DNA from: Hybos culiciformis | Taxonomy: Eukaryota > Arthropoda > Insecta > Diptera > Hybotidae | DNA: 64,000 bases | Assembly (NCBI GenBank): GCA_964007475.1 | Contig: OZ023274.1 | Span: 79,681,303-79,745,302, forward strand | Reading direction: 5' to 3' | The notes under the pieces: model-generated | Databases searched by the model: none | What the model was told of the DNA's origin: nothing | Seen by the model: only the letters and a program-made list of their open reading frames with translations | Shown here: positions 28,901 through 39,850 of the stretch, in pieces | Numbering within the stretch: position 1 is the first letter of the stretch | Layout of the letters: each line of letters begins with the position of its first letter | Made by a program: the position numbers and the translations under genes

Positions 28901-30579
28901 TCTTTCCGGAAAATCTTTACAAATTTTCTTTTTATATGGTTAAAATAATGTTAAAGTAAATTTAAAAAAAAAAATTTCTTGCTAAAAATTCATCCTTTTA
29001 TATTGTAAATTGTAATATTATTGTATTATTGTATTATTTGTACAGGAAACTTTTAAGTTAAATAAAAAAGAATATATTTAGTTCAATTACATGTCATCAT
29101 GTTACTTTAAGGTTTGGTAAATCCATTTAAATTCTATCGGTTATATTTATAAACATAATTATTTCACAAAATTAGATTTTATTTCTATTTTACTCTATTT
29201 ATTTACTTATTCCTTGAACCAGACCCAAATTATTAGAAATATGTAACGATAAAGTTTCGATAATTTCAACAATAGCGTGTTTAATTCTAATTTCTGTATT
29301 GAACAATAAATTAAATGAAATGAAAGAACAAAAATACTTTTATGATAAGAAATATAATTTACAATTTATTTGAGCTTGTTCAGTTTATTTTGTGTGATAT
29401 TTTGCGTCTAAATCAATGTGATAATAAAATGACCATGTTGAAATTATATCTTTTTGATTGATGTAACAAAAAAAAATAAGTTAAAAAAAATTCAAAAAAG
29501 GTTAAAAATAGATAACTTTAATATACCATTTTCAGATACAGTACTGTTATACACAGTTTTAATTTTAATATTATTATGTAGACTTAATTTCGCATAAATT
29601 TAATGAATATTATTTATATTATACATAGATATTACTATACATATAGTTACAAAAGTGAATATTAGGTAGACATTTTTCATTAATAGCAAATTCAAATTAA
29701 ATTATTTTATTTCCAGATAACAGCAAATTTAGATGTATTCCTGAGGCGTTTTAATGAAATTCAATATTGGGTTGTTACAGAAATAGTGTCTACGTCAAGT
29801 ATGAGCAAGCGTGTAGGATTGTTAAGGAAATTTATTAAATTAGCTGCATAGTAAGTAACTAACTTTTAAAATTTGTTCAAATTTCTCAAAAACATTACAC
29901 AATATTATAGGATAGTTTTTTGAGCTCTTAAGCACTTTAAAAGAGATCATCCTATATTTATCTATAAGCTATGAAAACTTTTTATTAAAATTATTTAAAA
30001 TTTTCATACTCACAGTTGCAAAGAATATCAAAATTTGAATGCTTTTTTTGCTGTTGTTATGGGATTATCTAATATGGCTTGTTCTCGTCTCTCACAAACC
30101 TGGGATAAATTACCATCAAAACTTCGAAAACTATATCAAGAGTTTGAAGCTTTAATTGATCCTAGTCGTAATCACAGAGCTTACAGGGTATTTGTTGGAA
30201 AATTGCAACCGCCTGTGATACCATTTATGCCGCTACTGTTGAAAGATATGACATTTGCTCACGAAGGGAATAAAACAAGTTTAGATGGTTTAGTTAATTT
30301 TGAAAAAATGCATATGATGGCACAAACTATGCGAACAATAAGATTTTGTAGATCTCGACACTTAGGTAAGTTTAAAAGGAAATTAAAAGTTTGTAAAAAA
30401 TGTCTTTCTAATAAGTACATTGTTTTTTTTTTTTAATTGAAACAGTATTGGATCCTCCATCACCAAAAAGTGAAGGTGAAATACGTTCGTACATAAGTTG
30501 CTTAAGGGTTATAGACAATCAACGGACATTAACAGCAATGTCACAAAAAATTGAACCATCACGTAAAATGAATAATTAA
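1636..30579 (+). CDS. Epac: Epac: cAMP-regulated Rap guanine-nucleotide exchange factor (partial at the 5' end)
   Basis: Exchange factor that binds cAMP and loads GTP onto Rap GTPases, acting at membranes. Fourteen exons were joined by eye: 1636-1820, 3603-3744, 3913-4099, 4749-4894, 14679-14823, 16923-17096, 20447-20608, 23205-23355, 24397-24604, 25854-26107, 26685-26855, 29717-29850, 30016-30365, 30446-30579. After two bases of a split first codon they give exactly 847 codons including the TAA stop, so every junction is in phase. Domains in order (residues counted from the first full codon): Pro/Ser-rich linker 8-37, DEP about 40-140, cyclic-nucleotide-binding about 200-300 with phosphate-binding motif [17 protein letters not shown] about 325-400, Ras-association about 490-590, CDC25 catalytic domain about 608-840. 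Any first cAMP domain and the start codon lie before the window. All junctions are GT-AG except intron 7, which reads AT-AC. An AATAAA at 30604-30609 follows the stop. Confidence 0.93.
3031..3194. repeat. 164 bp near-perfect hairpin, MITE-like
   Basis: The two halves are inverted copies that pair almost without gaps around a GTTA loop at 3111-3114 (GACC GTTA GGTC). The outer ends read GTTAAG at 3031 and GTTAAC ending at 3194. Examples of matching arms are AAAAGACATAGACAC against GTGTCTATGTGTTTTT. It lies in Epac intron 1. The length and symmetry suit a small non-autonomous DNA transposon; I see no sure target-site duplication. Confidence 0.6.
6243..7103 (+). CDS. LINE ORF1 protein: coiled-coil RNA-binding protein
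   Basis: A 286-residue protein. Residues about 45-95 form heptads rich in Leu, Val, Lys and Glu (for example [16 protein letters not shown]), a trimerising coiled coil. KNLVIHLPK then opens an RRM-like region, followed by a C-terminal segment with [16 protein letters not shown] and [12 protein letters not shown]. This is the L1-type ORF1 plan: a nucleic-acid chaperone that coats the element RNA. No CCHC zinc knuckle is seen. The stop TGA at 7101-7103 lies in the same frame as ORF2, with no other stop between them. Confidence 0.85.
   Translation: MNHKRPLCETSPEGPLISSKKTAVMAVSKEELKTVFREILSDGIKNLATKEDVHAIAKSITILQAENKVLTEKVDNLQEKCQNLEAKVKKLESQPFEKNLVIHLPKTSTQRDPVEETKTLVKQLAKSDDILFSVTPLNPSIKSFNLLLEMNSKNSAHRILKNSGQLKGTGVFVHPDFSREQRQARQVAVGIRNELKKLCPDISMKLLGSSLLVDGITFTWDAEAGLLSGNEDGLIVLKNKYPQLDISKIKKIYVKDKQTTAGSTSGIKNNFDNSKFTPKDMQKKLF
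7104..10369 (+). pseudogene. LINE ORF2: endonuclease and reverse transcriptase, one frameshift
   Basis: Makes the DNA nick and copies the element RNA at the target. The open frame starts right after the ORF1 stop. Apurinic-type endonuclease motifs: LSYNVSGL (Asn), ETFLTE (Glu), IGDWNARLG (Asp, Asn), FSDHMPI (Asp, His). Reverse transcriptase motifs: [43 protein letters not shown] and the catalytic [10 protein letters not shown]. The C-terminal part has [20 protein letters not shown]. The frame breaks at about 9570-9572: reading ends KFRIFKL and stop, while the frame one base back continues [16 protein letters not shown] up to 10369, which fits a one-base deletion. There is no ATG in frame before 7689, beyond the first endonuclease motifs, so the normal start is unclear. 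No RNase H domain is seen. Confidence 0.88.
10849..10877 (+). repeat. ATT microsatellite in the LINE 3' region
   Basis: About nine ATT units inside the 3' untranslated part of the retrotransposon, some 70 bases before the terminal ATT tail. It could be an older tail or expanded simple sequence. Confidence 0.7.
10947..10985 (+). repeat. Terminal (ATT)n tail of the LINE
   Basis: About thirteen ATT units end the element and abut the downstream copy of the target-site duplication. A simple-repeat tail instead of poly(A) is typical of several arthropod LINE clades. Confidence 0.8.
12668..13420. mobile_element. Foldback element made of nested palindromes, with 10 bp flanking repeat
   Basis: Element 12678-13410 is flanked by CGTAAGACCT at 12668-12677 and 13411-13420, a likely target-site duplication. 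The whole element is one large inverted repeat around a GCTA loop at 13033-13036. The inner arms, about 12938-13032 and 13037-13131, are identical and GC-rich, in sharp contrast to the AT-rich surroundings. The outer arms are built from repeated units of GCGGCCTTATTTCATTTT followed by its own reverse complement, so each unit is itself a palindrome; many carry a C/T difference (GCGGTC). Ends read GGGGGATGGAAATAAGG and, inverted, GCGCAGTGAAATAAGG. No protein is encoded. A 9-10 base duplication suits Mutator-like or Drosophila FB-type elements; the superfamily is inferred only. Confidence 0.8.
14679..17096 (+). CDS. Epac: Epac exons 5-6: cAMP-binding domain core
   Basis: Exon 14679-14823 encodes the beta-roll ([20 protein letters not shown]) and the first part of the phosphate-binding cassette [12 protein letters not shown]. 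Exon 16923-17096 completes it ([21 protein letters not shown]) and adds the hinge and lid helices. The cassette arginine that contacts the cyclic phosphate is spliced from both exons (AG plus G). The acceptor before 16923 is purine-rich, with the nearest pyrimidine-rich tract and a CTAAC branch-like site about 30 bases further up; no other AG lies between. The long preceding intron 4 holds a LINE and a foldback element. Confidence 0.88.
14824..16922 (+). other. Epac intron 5, nothing recognisable
   Basis: 2.1 kb AT-rich intron with donor GTAAAA, splitting the phosphate-binding cassette of the cAMP domain. No element or RNA gene seen. Confidence 0.6.
17097..20446 (+). other. Epac intron 6, nothing recognisable
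   Basis: 3.35 kb between donor GTATGT and acceptor TTTCAG. AT-rich with poly-A and poly-T runs; no exon, RNA gene or clear repeat seen. Confidence 0.6.
20447..20608 (+). CDS. Epac: Epac exon 7: REM (RasGEF N-terminal) domain, ending at an AT-AC splice donor
   Basis: Encodes [20 protein letters not shown]...[16 protein letters not shown], typical of the REM domain that stabilises the CDC25 domain. Reading on past the exon meets TAA immediately after the codons for ELAN, which could be mistaken for a truncated protein. The last two coding bases are TA (20607-20608), and the next bases are ATATCCTTTTT, a consensus U12-type donor. Joining to T at 23205 makes TAT and continues as [17 protein letters not shown]. 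Confidence 0.88.
20609..23204 (+). other. Minor-spliceosome (U12) AT-AC intron of Epac
   Basis: Donor ATATCCTTT at 20609-20617 follows exon 7. Branch-site TTCCTTAAC at 23186-23194 matches the U12 branch consensus exactly. The intron ends AC at 23203-23204, about 11 bases after the branch adenines, as these introns require. A GT-AG reading would leave an in-frame TAA; the AT-AC reading restores the frame and the conserved REM sequence. The 2.6 kb interior is AT-rich, without a recognisable gene or repeat. Confidence 0.88.
23205..26107 (+). CDS. Epac: Epac exons 8-10: REM end and Ras-association domain
   Basis: Exon 23205-23355 ([20 protein letters not shown]...CDFIE) and exon 24397-24604 ([20 protein letters not shown]...[11 protein letters not shown]) finish the REM-linked helices. 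Exon 25854-26107 encodes the Ras-association fold: [36 protein letters not shown], and [11 protein letters not shown]. The donors are GTAAGA, GTAAGT and GTTAGT. The split codon at 24604/25854 reads A plus TA, giving Ile. Confidence 0.88.
26685..30579 (+). CDS. Epac: Epac exons 11-14: CDC25 catalytic domain and C-terminus
   Basis: Exon 26685-26855 opens the catalytic domain ([20 protein letters not shown]). Exon 29717-29850 has the conserved [14 protein letters not shown] helix. Exon 30016-30365 has [32 protein letters not shown] and [17 protein letters not shown], the family's most conserved blocks; the glutamine, asparagine and helical-hairpin region that open the Rap nucleotide site look intact. 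Exon 30446-30579 ends in SRKMNN and TAA. No break is seen, so a working exchange factor is expected. Confidence 0.92.
26856..29716 (+). other. Epac intron 11, nothing recognisable
   Basis: 2.9 kb AT-rich intron, donor GTAAAT, acceptor TTTCCAG. The 67-codon open frame at 27722-27925 has no coding character and is taken as chance. Confidence 0.6.
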
Positions 30580-30603
30580 AACATTTAATCAACTCTCAAT
30601 GTA

Positions 30604-30609
30604 AATAAA
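30604..30609 (+). terminator. Likely Epac polyadenylation signal
   Basis: AATAAA 25 bases after the Epac TAA stop. Many further AT-rich matches follow, so the site used cannot be fixed from sequence alone. Confidence 0.45.
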
Positions 30610-33600
30610 GAAAGCAAAATTAAATTCTTTTGCTTCAATATTTGGATGAAAAAAAAAATAATAATAAAATAAAAATACATATAATATTAAGACCCATCAT
30701 TATATATTTAAATTATTTACGTTTTGTGTTTGTGATTGTTGTTAAACTGATTTCATTTAAGTAAATATTTAATGATTTTTATTTTCCTTTTAAGTATATA
30801 GTACACTGGAAAACAAAAAATTCGCTGTAAAATAAATTAGATTCTTCATTAATTTATTACAAAATTATTCTATTTAAAAAATTTGGAAAATTTTCAGAAA
30901 AGAAATTTTGAAATATAAATCTACATCAGCTTCATCAAATATCAAATAATTCAAATTCAATTTCGTTATATTTGTACTGATATTCCTTTAATAGTTCACA
31001 TAGAAAATGTTTTCAGTGTAAATATAAAACACGATAAAACATTAAACCAAAAAATAAATATATATATGAACAAAATAAAAAAATATATTAATTTATTCCA
31101 ATATATAAGACTTTTTTAAATTCCACTGATGATTTCATCTGAATATTTTGAATTATTTTTTTTCCACCGCTATTATATTTAAACTCCAATTTATATAAGA
31201 TATTTTAATAATATTTTTTTTATTTTGTGATGTGATATTGTATTAATTATAAATTGATGTATTTTTAAAATATTTATATGCATATGTTTTTTTTATATTA
31301 AAATTGTATTAAAAATAAGAACTGTTAGCACCTTACTTTTATAAAACATCAGGTGTGTGATTGTGAAACTTTTGTCGAACGGTCGTTAATTGAGAAATAG
31401 CTTAAAATCTGACAATTGTCGTAGATTTTGTTCAAATAATTTTAAAATGTGAAAATTTTTCATATTATTTTTAATTAGTTTTTCAGAATTATATCATTTC
31501 GACAAAAGTTACATAATTCCAGCCTTCATTATAGTTTTGTTTTAATCATATTTTATCATAATAATTCTTGTTATTACGCAAATTTTTTTTTTTTAATTAA
31601 TTTCTTAAGTATCTCGAAACAAATTTATTGATTTAATTTAAAATTTTTATTGTCATTAACGATTTTTAGTTATATTATGTATACTACATACTAATTATTA
31701 TTTGAATACATAACGTAAATATATATATATGTATTATGTATTATGTATTTAATATTTGAAAACTTAAAAACTTAAACTTCAAATTATGTTCTCTTAACTT
31801 TCATACAAAAAAAATATACATATAATTATTCATTGTGTATTCAATTAACCAAATATGAAAATTTATCTAGAAAAAAGTTAAAAAAAAATAAAATAAAAAA
31901 TTAGGCAGTATCAATCAAGAACCAATTTTCTTTATTATTTCATAATATTTAATTTGGAAAAATCTTAAAAATATTGTATTTAAAGAAAAAAAAACATATA
32001 TGACCGAATCTTATGAAATAAAAATTTTAAGATAAAATAAGTATGTAAAATTAAAATTTATGTTCTATTTTATTATAAAAATTAAATATTAGGAAATTAT
32101 CTCATAAATTGATTAAATATTAAAAGAAAAAATTATTTTTATTACGATTAAAAAAAAACTTATTTTGAAAATAAAAACAAAATATAGAAAAACATTTTAA
32201 TTTATATTATGAAAATATATAAAGATAAAAATATTAAAATATGATTTAAGTTAAAGTATAAATGTTGAAGTAGAAAATATAATAATGTTGAATTAGTGAT
32301 TTATATAACTTATAAATATAAAATTTAGAAATCCTCCAAAAAAAAAGGATTAAAAAGTTTCCAATTTCGTAAACTATATTACAATCCTTTTTGTCTATAT
32401 CTAAAAACAACATCAACTACGACAAAAACTTTAAAAATAACAAAATAAAACTTCTTTTTACATATTTTATATTTTGTTTTATTTATTTAAAATCTACTTT
32501 AGTTTTGTTATTTTATTTTAATTTTTATTTTGGTTTTATACATATATATGAATTATTTCAAATATGCGACAAATATATTAAAATAAAATCCCAAATTCAA
32601 GAAATTAAGAATCAAAGTTAAAACAGATTTTCCTTTATATTAAGAACCACGACACATGAAAGTCCTGGAAGTCCTGGAATATAATTATGATGATTATGCA
32701 ATGAAACTCGATCCTAACGATGAATGAAACAAAATAAAATCGATTAAAAAGAATGTAAGTAGTGTTATAAGACAAATGAAAGTTCTCATTGGTATTAATT
32801 TTTAAAAAATAATTTTTATTTGCAAGTTCGCAAAGACCTCAAAATAATTACAAATTTATTTTTTGAATAATTTTTTTAAATTAATAGTTTATTTAAGCTT
32901 CTACCTACAAGCTGAAAATTTTCATTTTCCTACAATATCTGTGATCTTATTATTTTATCTATAATACTTCCAAATTTAGGCACAACTTTAATAAAATTTA
33001 AAAATCAAATACATTAGTTTAAAACTTCAAACTATTGGTAAATTTAAATATTTAAATATTAAAAATAAATTAATTATATTAAAATCAAAAACACCACAAA
33101 AAAATAACTAAACCACGAAATGAAATTTTTCGGTTTCCATGTGCATTTTGTTTTTAAGAAAAACGTATTTTGTTAAAAATAATATTAAAAAAATAATTAA
33201 GGATTAAAATTTTAAAACATAAAATTTTCTTGAAATAATTATTTCGATGGTTACTTAAAAGAAAAAATATTGATAAGAGTATAAAGAAAATTTATAATTA
33301 TTTTAGATTCATCTAAAGCTCAATGTCAAAAAAATTAATAAAATTTCCCTAGTTTCCGAGAATTTAAAAAAGTCTATCTACATGCCAGTATTCTGAATAA
33401 ATATGAATTGACTTCTGAAGATTAATAAAAACAATCGAGGATTATTTTACATATACATATTCAAATCCTTTAAATAGAATGTTTTATTTTATATATTAAA
33501 GATAAAATGCTAGATAATTATTTTTTTTCATTATATTAAAAATCAAAAATATTTTAAAATTAAAATTCATAGAATTTATAAAAGTAGCAAAAAAAAAATT

Positions 33601-36600
33601 AAAAATCAAAAAATAAAAAACTGGTAAGGGACCTTAATGAATAAAAATATGTTAATCAAGAAAAATTATTATTAAAAGTTCAAATAAAAAAATTTTCTCT
33701 TAAGAAAAGTTTAGACAAAAAAGATTTTCTTAGATTTTAAAATGAGTAATTTGTTCCAACAAAAAGTTTTTTTCTTAACATAAAAATTTTTAAACAATTT
33801 TAATTTATTCTTTTAGAGAGAAACAATATTTTTAATTAATTATATACTTAGTTTGAACAAGCTGATTTGCCAAATACAGAACTTAACATTGTAATGCTAG
33901 AAAATGAAGAAAATTTCATAGGAATTACTTTGATTACTTTTCCACTTCATAAAACATTTTTAATAATGGTAAAAATATAAGGAAAAAATAATAATATTTC
34001 GTGCGACATTGTGCTTAGATTATTATTTCATTTAGTCTGGAAAAAAATATGTCTTTTTTTTTTTTGTTTAATAACAAATTATTTACATAATGTAAATATA
34101 CCCCCTTGAAAAAAAAAAATAAATAAATAGTGAATTCTAATTAACAATTTTGTATAAATTAAGTAAGCACACTATCGGAAAATGTTTATTATTTACATTG
34201 AAAACATTTTACATTCGTTAAATTACTTTCTTTTTTTTTCCAGGTTTTTACAATTAGTTTTCGTTAAAATGAATAATTTTTTTTTGGACTATATAAAGCT
34301 GTATAATAAAAATTACAAAATACTTATTAGTAAAAAAATAAATAAAAATAAAATAAAACCACTAAATCGTGCTAATTAATGTTGTTATTAAAGTCAAGCC
34401 ACATTAGTTACTAATTAAAGTTGTATATGTTAAGTGATTAAACTAAAATGTCTTTTTATTAAATTCAACTTAATGTTTCATAATTTAACCATAGTTTTCA
34501 ACATAATAGTTAAGAGCATTATATCTGTTTGCAAATAGATCCCGAGAAGCCCCAAAAGTTGGCTTACACAATTCCAATAATTGAACCTTCTTCACGCACG
34601 ATTTTGTAGGTTACAATTCTTAAATTAAGCATTTTCACAGCATTATTCAGCAGATTAAATTTTAACCCCTACTTCTACCACAAAAAAAAAAAAAATTCTT
34701 AAACATTGCAATATATTTCACTTTTCAAGAAATATGAAATATTTTTTTATTTGAACATTGTTTAAGAAAAAATCTCTTTTATAAAATATAAAAATCAGAA
34801 TTAAGTACATATAAATTTAAAAAAAACAAAATAAGAATAAAAATTATAAATATATTACAAAACAATAAAGGTAAAAAGCAATATTAAAAGTTATGAAAAA
34901 GAAAATTTTTAAGGATTCGTTACAGGATAACAGACATAAAAATGTAGTTTAAAAAAAAAATAGTGCTATAAGATCATAAATAAATAAAATTTATATAAAA
35001 AAGAATCTTTTCTATCTGATTTCTCAACTAAACTTTTGTAAAAGAGACTTTTTAATCTGATTATACCCTTTTCTTAAATTTTATTAAATAAGAGAAAATA
35101 AACTATTTGTATCCACAAAATTTTCTAATTTAAATTTTTTGGGTAATAAATTATGTATTCATTTTAAAAAACAATTTTAGTATAAATCAAATAGGCAAAG
35201 AAACAAAAAATAAAAAAAAAAAGATTTTACCCAAAATAAAATTTAATTTTTTTCTTATCATAATGTTGGAATCAGTAAACCAATTTTTAATGTGTTGGAA
35301 AACTTAAAATATGTTCAAAGAATATAAACAAAATTTTATTTGGAATAATATGATTCTTAGGAAATCAGGAATTGAAAGATGAGAACTTTAAAAGATGAAA
35401 AGAAGATTTTCTAAAGGAACTACATTCTACATTACTATTTATGTAGACAATTTATTATTTTATACAATTATTATTATTTTTTTTTTTTATTGAAAGATTA
35501 TTTTTTTATGAGTAATATTAATACCCAAATATTAACATTAAAGCCACTTTTAATGAATTTAATGTGTATAGAAATTCTTTTCATAACAATTTATTGATAA
35601 TATTATATAATATCATTTTAGGTTTTACTCATAGTTATTCGATTAAATAAAGTCATCCAAACTCTCTTAAAGCTAAACAAGGTAAACCAATTGAAAATAA
35701 AGATTAAGAGTATAGCTCTTATTTTAATTGTTAACTAGAAAAAAGGTTTGACACAAAATTTTGATTCAAAGCTTTAAAAACCAAATAACTTAAAATCAGC
35801 TTGCATAACTCACAAAAATAAAGGACATTCAATCAAATAATAAAAAAGAACATTTAATTAAGTTTCTATGTGATAATATCTTAATTACCTACATCTAAAT
35901 TCAAGAACTTATTATTTACAATATAATGAAATAATCTTATAAGGGGGCTTATTTGCGATATTTTTACATAAAAAAAGAAAATAAATAAAATATATATTAT
36001 ATGATTCCAACAAAATATGTAAATAAATGAGAAGAATTTTTACAATCTTGACACACTACTGTTGTTTTACATAAATGTGATTAAATTAAGACAATCTTCA
36101 ATAAAACTTTTTCAATAAAAAAGTAAACAAATATTTTTTTTGTTTTTCAATATTTAAATAAATTTTTTATTAAATTAAAAAAAATTATGTATATATTTGT
36201 ATATCATATACATACATAAATATATATGTATTATTAGTAAATAATAATAATAAGAAAAAAAGAAATCCAGTCCATTTTGAAAAGTAAAAGAAAAAATTAT
36301 GAAAAATAAATAATATAAAAATAAAAAAATTTCCTGTAAATTTTCTTTACATAAAATATATTATTGCTCTGAGAATAAATAAAAGTAAAATATTTTGTAA
36401 AAACAAAATATTGATAAAATATGGCAAAATTTTTGTAATAATTTGTTAAGAATATAAGATGCGAAAAAAAATATTTTCAACTTAAATATTATGATTAATA
36501 ATCAAGATAAATTCAACTGACTCGAGTGAATGCAAAGTAATACGTCGATATTTCTAGCTCTGTCATTTGTAGATATTTCAAAAAAATAATAAAAATAATT

Positions 36601-36650
36601 TCAATAAAAAAACTAAAAAATTATATTTATTTTAATTCTTGTGTAAAAAC

Positions 36651-36696
36651 TTTTTTTTTTATTGTTACAAAATTTTTTTTATTGTTACAAAATTTT
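36651..36696. repeat. Two-copy 20 bp tandem repeat
   Basis: A unit of a T run followed by ATTGTTACAAAA occurs twice head to tail (36661 and 36681). Confidence 0.7.
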
Positions 36697-38635
36697 AGTT
36701 TCTAACATCAAAGCAAAAACAGACGATTTTTAAATCTACAATCTCGAACATATAAACTTGAAACTTTTATGACGGGTTTTCTTCCATATTATACAATTTA
36801 TTATAATTTTATATTATATTGTACACAATTAACTTTGATTTCTACAAGTTAAAACTAATTCAAAACAAACTTAAAAACTATTAGATTTTTGAGCACATAA
36901 AATGATGATGACCCCTTTAGTTGTATATATTTTTCGTTTTATTGTTTCAGCTTAATCTTAAACCTCATAGAATTCGTATAAAGATATAAAATTTATATCT
37001 AAATAAATAATTTGTTATTTTTTGACAAAATGAATGAATTGGGTATAGGGCAATCATAAAAATTAATGAATGAAAGCCACCAAATGTTCTTCAACAATCA
37101 ACAGTAAAGAAAATGTAACCATTTGTATTATAATTTACAATACATATTTATATTTGACTATTTAAATATAGAAAAATCAAGATTTAAAAATGAAGTTGGA
37201 AGCTGGATTAAAATATTTTCTCAACTATATTGAACTTTTTTTTCAATAATGATTGTTCAACATAATATGTGTAAGCAAATCTTATTATTAAATGGCGGAT
37301 TTTTATAGGTTTTAATCTTTTTTTACTGTTTTCAATTAGGTAAGTTTTGAGATAATCTGCATCCGTTTCTTAAAATTTTGATTCAAAGCTTTTTTGTATT
37401 TAGATTTAGAATCTTTTTAGGTGGCTAAACGATATATTTTGGCACCTAAAAATCCGCTGCCTACTTATTATGATCGAAATAGTCAATGGTCAAATATGAA
37501 TAAAAAACTATAAAAAAAAAATTTAAAAGCTTTTTGAGCCTAAATTTTTGACCAGCTCAATAAAAGAAAAAGTTATTCGAAAATTAAATAAACTTTTGTT
37601 AAAAAATATATATATATATATTAATATATGTATTTTAAATCAATACTTGTTGTGCCATCTGTGAATGAACCCTTATACCATAATAATAAATAATAAATAT
37701 TTGCAAAATTTAACAATAATTTTTTCTCAGAGTGAATTTTTTTTGTTTTTAAAAACCTGCAAAAAATCACAAATAAAAATTACAAATAAAAATAAAATAT
37801 TTATATAATTTATTTAATCATTATTTTTTAATTTGTCACTGTAAGAAATGGAACTCCAATATCTATCTGTGAATAAAAAAAAGAAAATTAATCAAAAATG
37901 AAATTATTTTCTAAGAAAGATAAGCAGAGTTCAAAATAAAATGAAAAAAAAAAATCTCTATATGTCAAAATTCTATATTAAATTAAAATTTAGGTATTAG
38001 ATATTTGTATAAGGTATTCGATTTTGTTATAGGAAAAAAAAATTTTAGAAAAAATATAAAAATTAAATTTGTAGTTGAATATGTGAAAAACAAAAAATTA
38101 TGAAAGAAAAATTTATAATAAAAATATTTTCTTAACCTTCAAATTAAGCTTTAAAATTATAGAAAAACAAAATTTACTAAAATTACACAAAATTTACTAA
38201 CTTTTTAACAGTCATTATTCGAAACAAAATATCCTTAATATTTTTAATTGAAATTTATTAAGCGCAAATATGATAAATATAAAATATATACAAATAAAAA
38301 AGTTTGTTGTTTGCACTCTAAAAACGATTCACCTCCGCTAAAAACCATATTATATAATGTTTATCAATTTTACTATTATATGAAAAAAATTTTCAAACAT
38401 TCTATGTTTCAAAAAAAAAAAAACAAAAACTAAATTTATAAATTAAATTGAATATGAAATATAAATTGAGTTTTTAAAATTAATTTAGTATTTTATTTCG
38501 TATGAAATTAATCTATAAAGTACTATAATAAATTGAAATAGTACTAATAAATCTGACCTATTTGGGAATAGAGTCATGCCTTACGAAATCAATCAATGTC
38601 TTGACGAATTCTCCGAAATTTATATTTAATTTTAA

Positions 38636-38893
38636 CAACTGGTACTTATAATTGTACAACTCGTCAAAAATTCTACAAGTGGTTAATTCGAAAAAATTGA
38701 GATTGTACAACTGGTCTAAAATGTACAATTGGATTGTACAGGTGGTGATAGTCTGTTCAAATTGTTTTTCTAGGTACAAGTGGTCAATTATACAAGTGAA
38801 ATCTTTTTATCTCTTGAACAATCCGAAAAACTAGAATGATGTACCAGATGTAAATATTAGATTGTACAAGTGGTATTTTGAATTGTACAACTG
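38636..38893. repeat. Cluster of about eleven ATTGTACAA(C/G)TGGT-like motifs
   Basis: Copies start near 38636, 38650, 38672, 38702, 38720, 38733, 38773, 38788, 38839, 38860 and 38881. Most keep TACAA followed by CTGGT or GTGGT, so each contains a CAACTG or CAAGTG E-box-like core next to a TTGTACAA palindrome. Spacing is irregular (about 11-50 bases). It could be an old degenerate tandem repeat or a binding-site cluster. Confidence 0.6.
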
Positions 38894-39489
38894 ACATGCA
38901 TCCTAAATTAACAACAACATCTTATCTCTATTGGACCTTTGTACATATTTCTTTAATCTTACAGATGAAATTTAAAATTGGATGCAAAAACAATTTTTTT
39001 GTTTTTTTTCGAATTTATTGTAAAAAACATAATTTTATTATTATCTTTTTTCTACATTTTTTGTATTTTTTCCCCATGGAATAAGAAATAAGTATAAAAT
39101 TTTTACATTAAAAAAATAAAAAAGCATCAGGATCTGATTTCAGAATTCAAAATTGCATGAGAAAACTTTATTTTTAAAATAAATAAATTTTCATGATGAT
39201 TCATTTAAATTGAAACTATTTTTAATGTTTCAACTTTGAAGTTTTAATGTTTATTTCATGTTAATGTAAAGAAAAATGATTTTTCACTATTAATTAAAGA
39301 AACTTTTGAAGGAATTTATTTATTTAAACACTGAGCTTTTGTTATGTAAAGAGAATATCAATACCTTAATTTGCATTTTTTTTTTCAATTAAGTATGACA
39401 ATAGTAATACCGAATCCAGTTACCATCAGTGAGCTTGTTGTCTCTTTTCTAATGTAGAAAATGTATAAAAAAAAATATAGAACGAGGTA

Positions 39490-39850
39490 AGAATGTACAA
39501 ATATAACATTCATCGAAATCCAGACCGATGTCGGAATCCTAAAAAGCAAAAGGATCTACCCTCTAATGCAAATCTATCTACCAAAACACATATTTTCATT
39601 GATATCATTTAAAATTTATAAAAAATAAATTTTATATGGAATTTTTGAGTCCCTTGGCCGATTGAGAGCAAACCCGGAATCGTAGATCCTCATCCTTTAG
39701 ATGACGTGAAAGTAAACTTGTAATACTAGTAAAGTAAACTTGTAATATCTTTGCATAAATCTAAATCGATTAGTAATCCATTAGTTTAAGGACGGACGGG
39801 CGGACATTTAATGAAAACCTTTAGTCCGTTTTTTTTTCATATTTTTGATG
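39490..39850. repeat. GC-richer interspersed-repeat remnant (tentative)
   Basis: Stands out from the AT-rich background with CCAGACCGATGTCGGAATCC, a GGACGGACGGGCGGAC run near 39792, and GTAAACTTGTAATA repeated near 39711 and 39731. No protein or terminal repeats recognised. Confidence 0.3.

Noticed and set aside
33854..34597. Exon-like segments (FEQADLPNTELNIVML..., DPEKPQKLAYTIPIIEP...) on the + strand
   Set aside because: Open frames of 20-40 codons are common by chance in this AT-rich DNA, and phases and neighbours could not be joined into a gene.
37421..37513. Possible terminal exon reading VAKRYILAPKNPLPTYYDRN to a stop after TTTTTAG
   Set aside because: No matching upstream exon and no family recognised; too short to stand alone.
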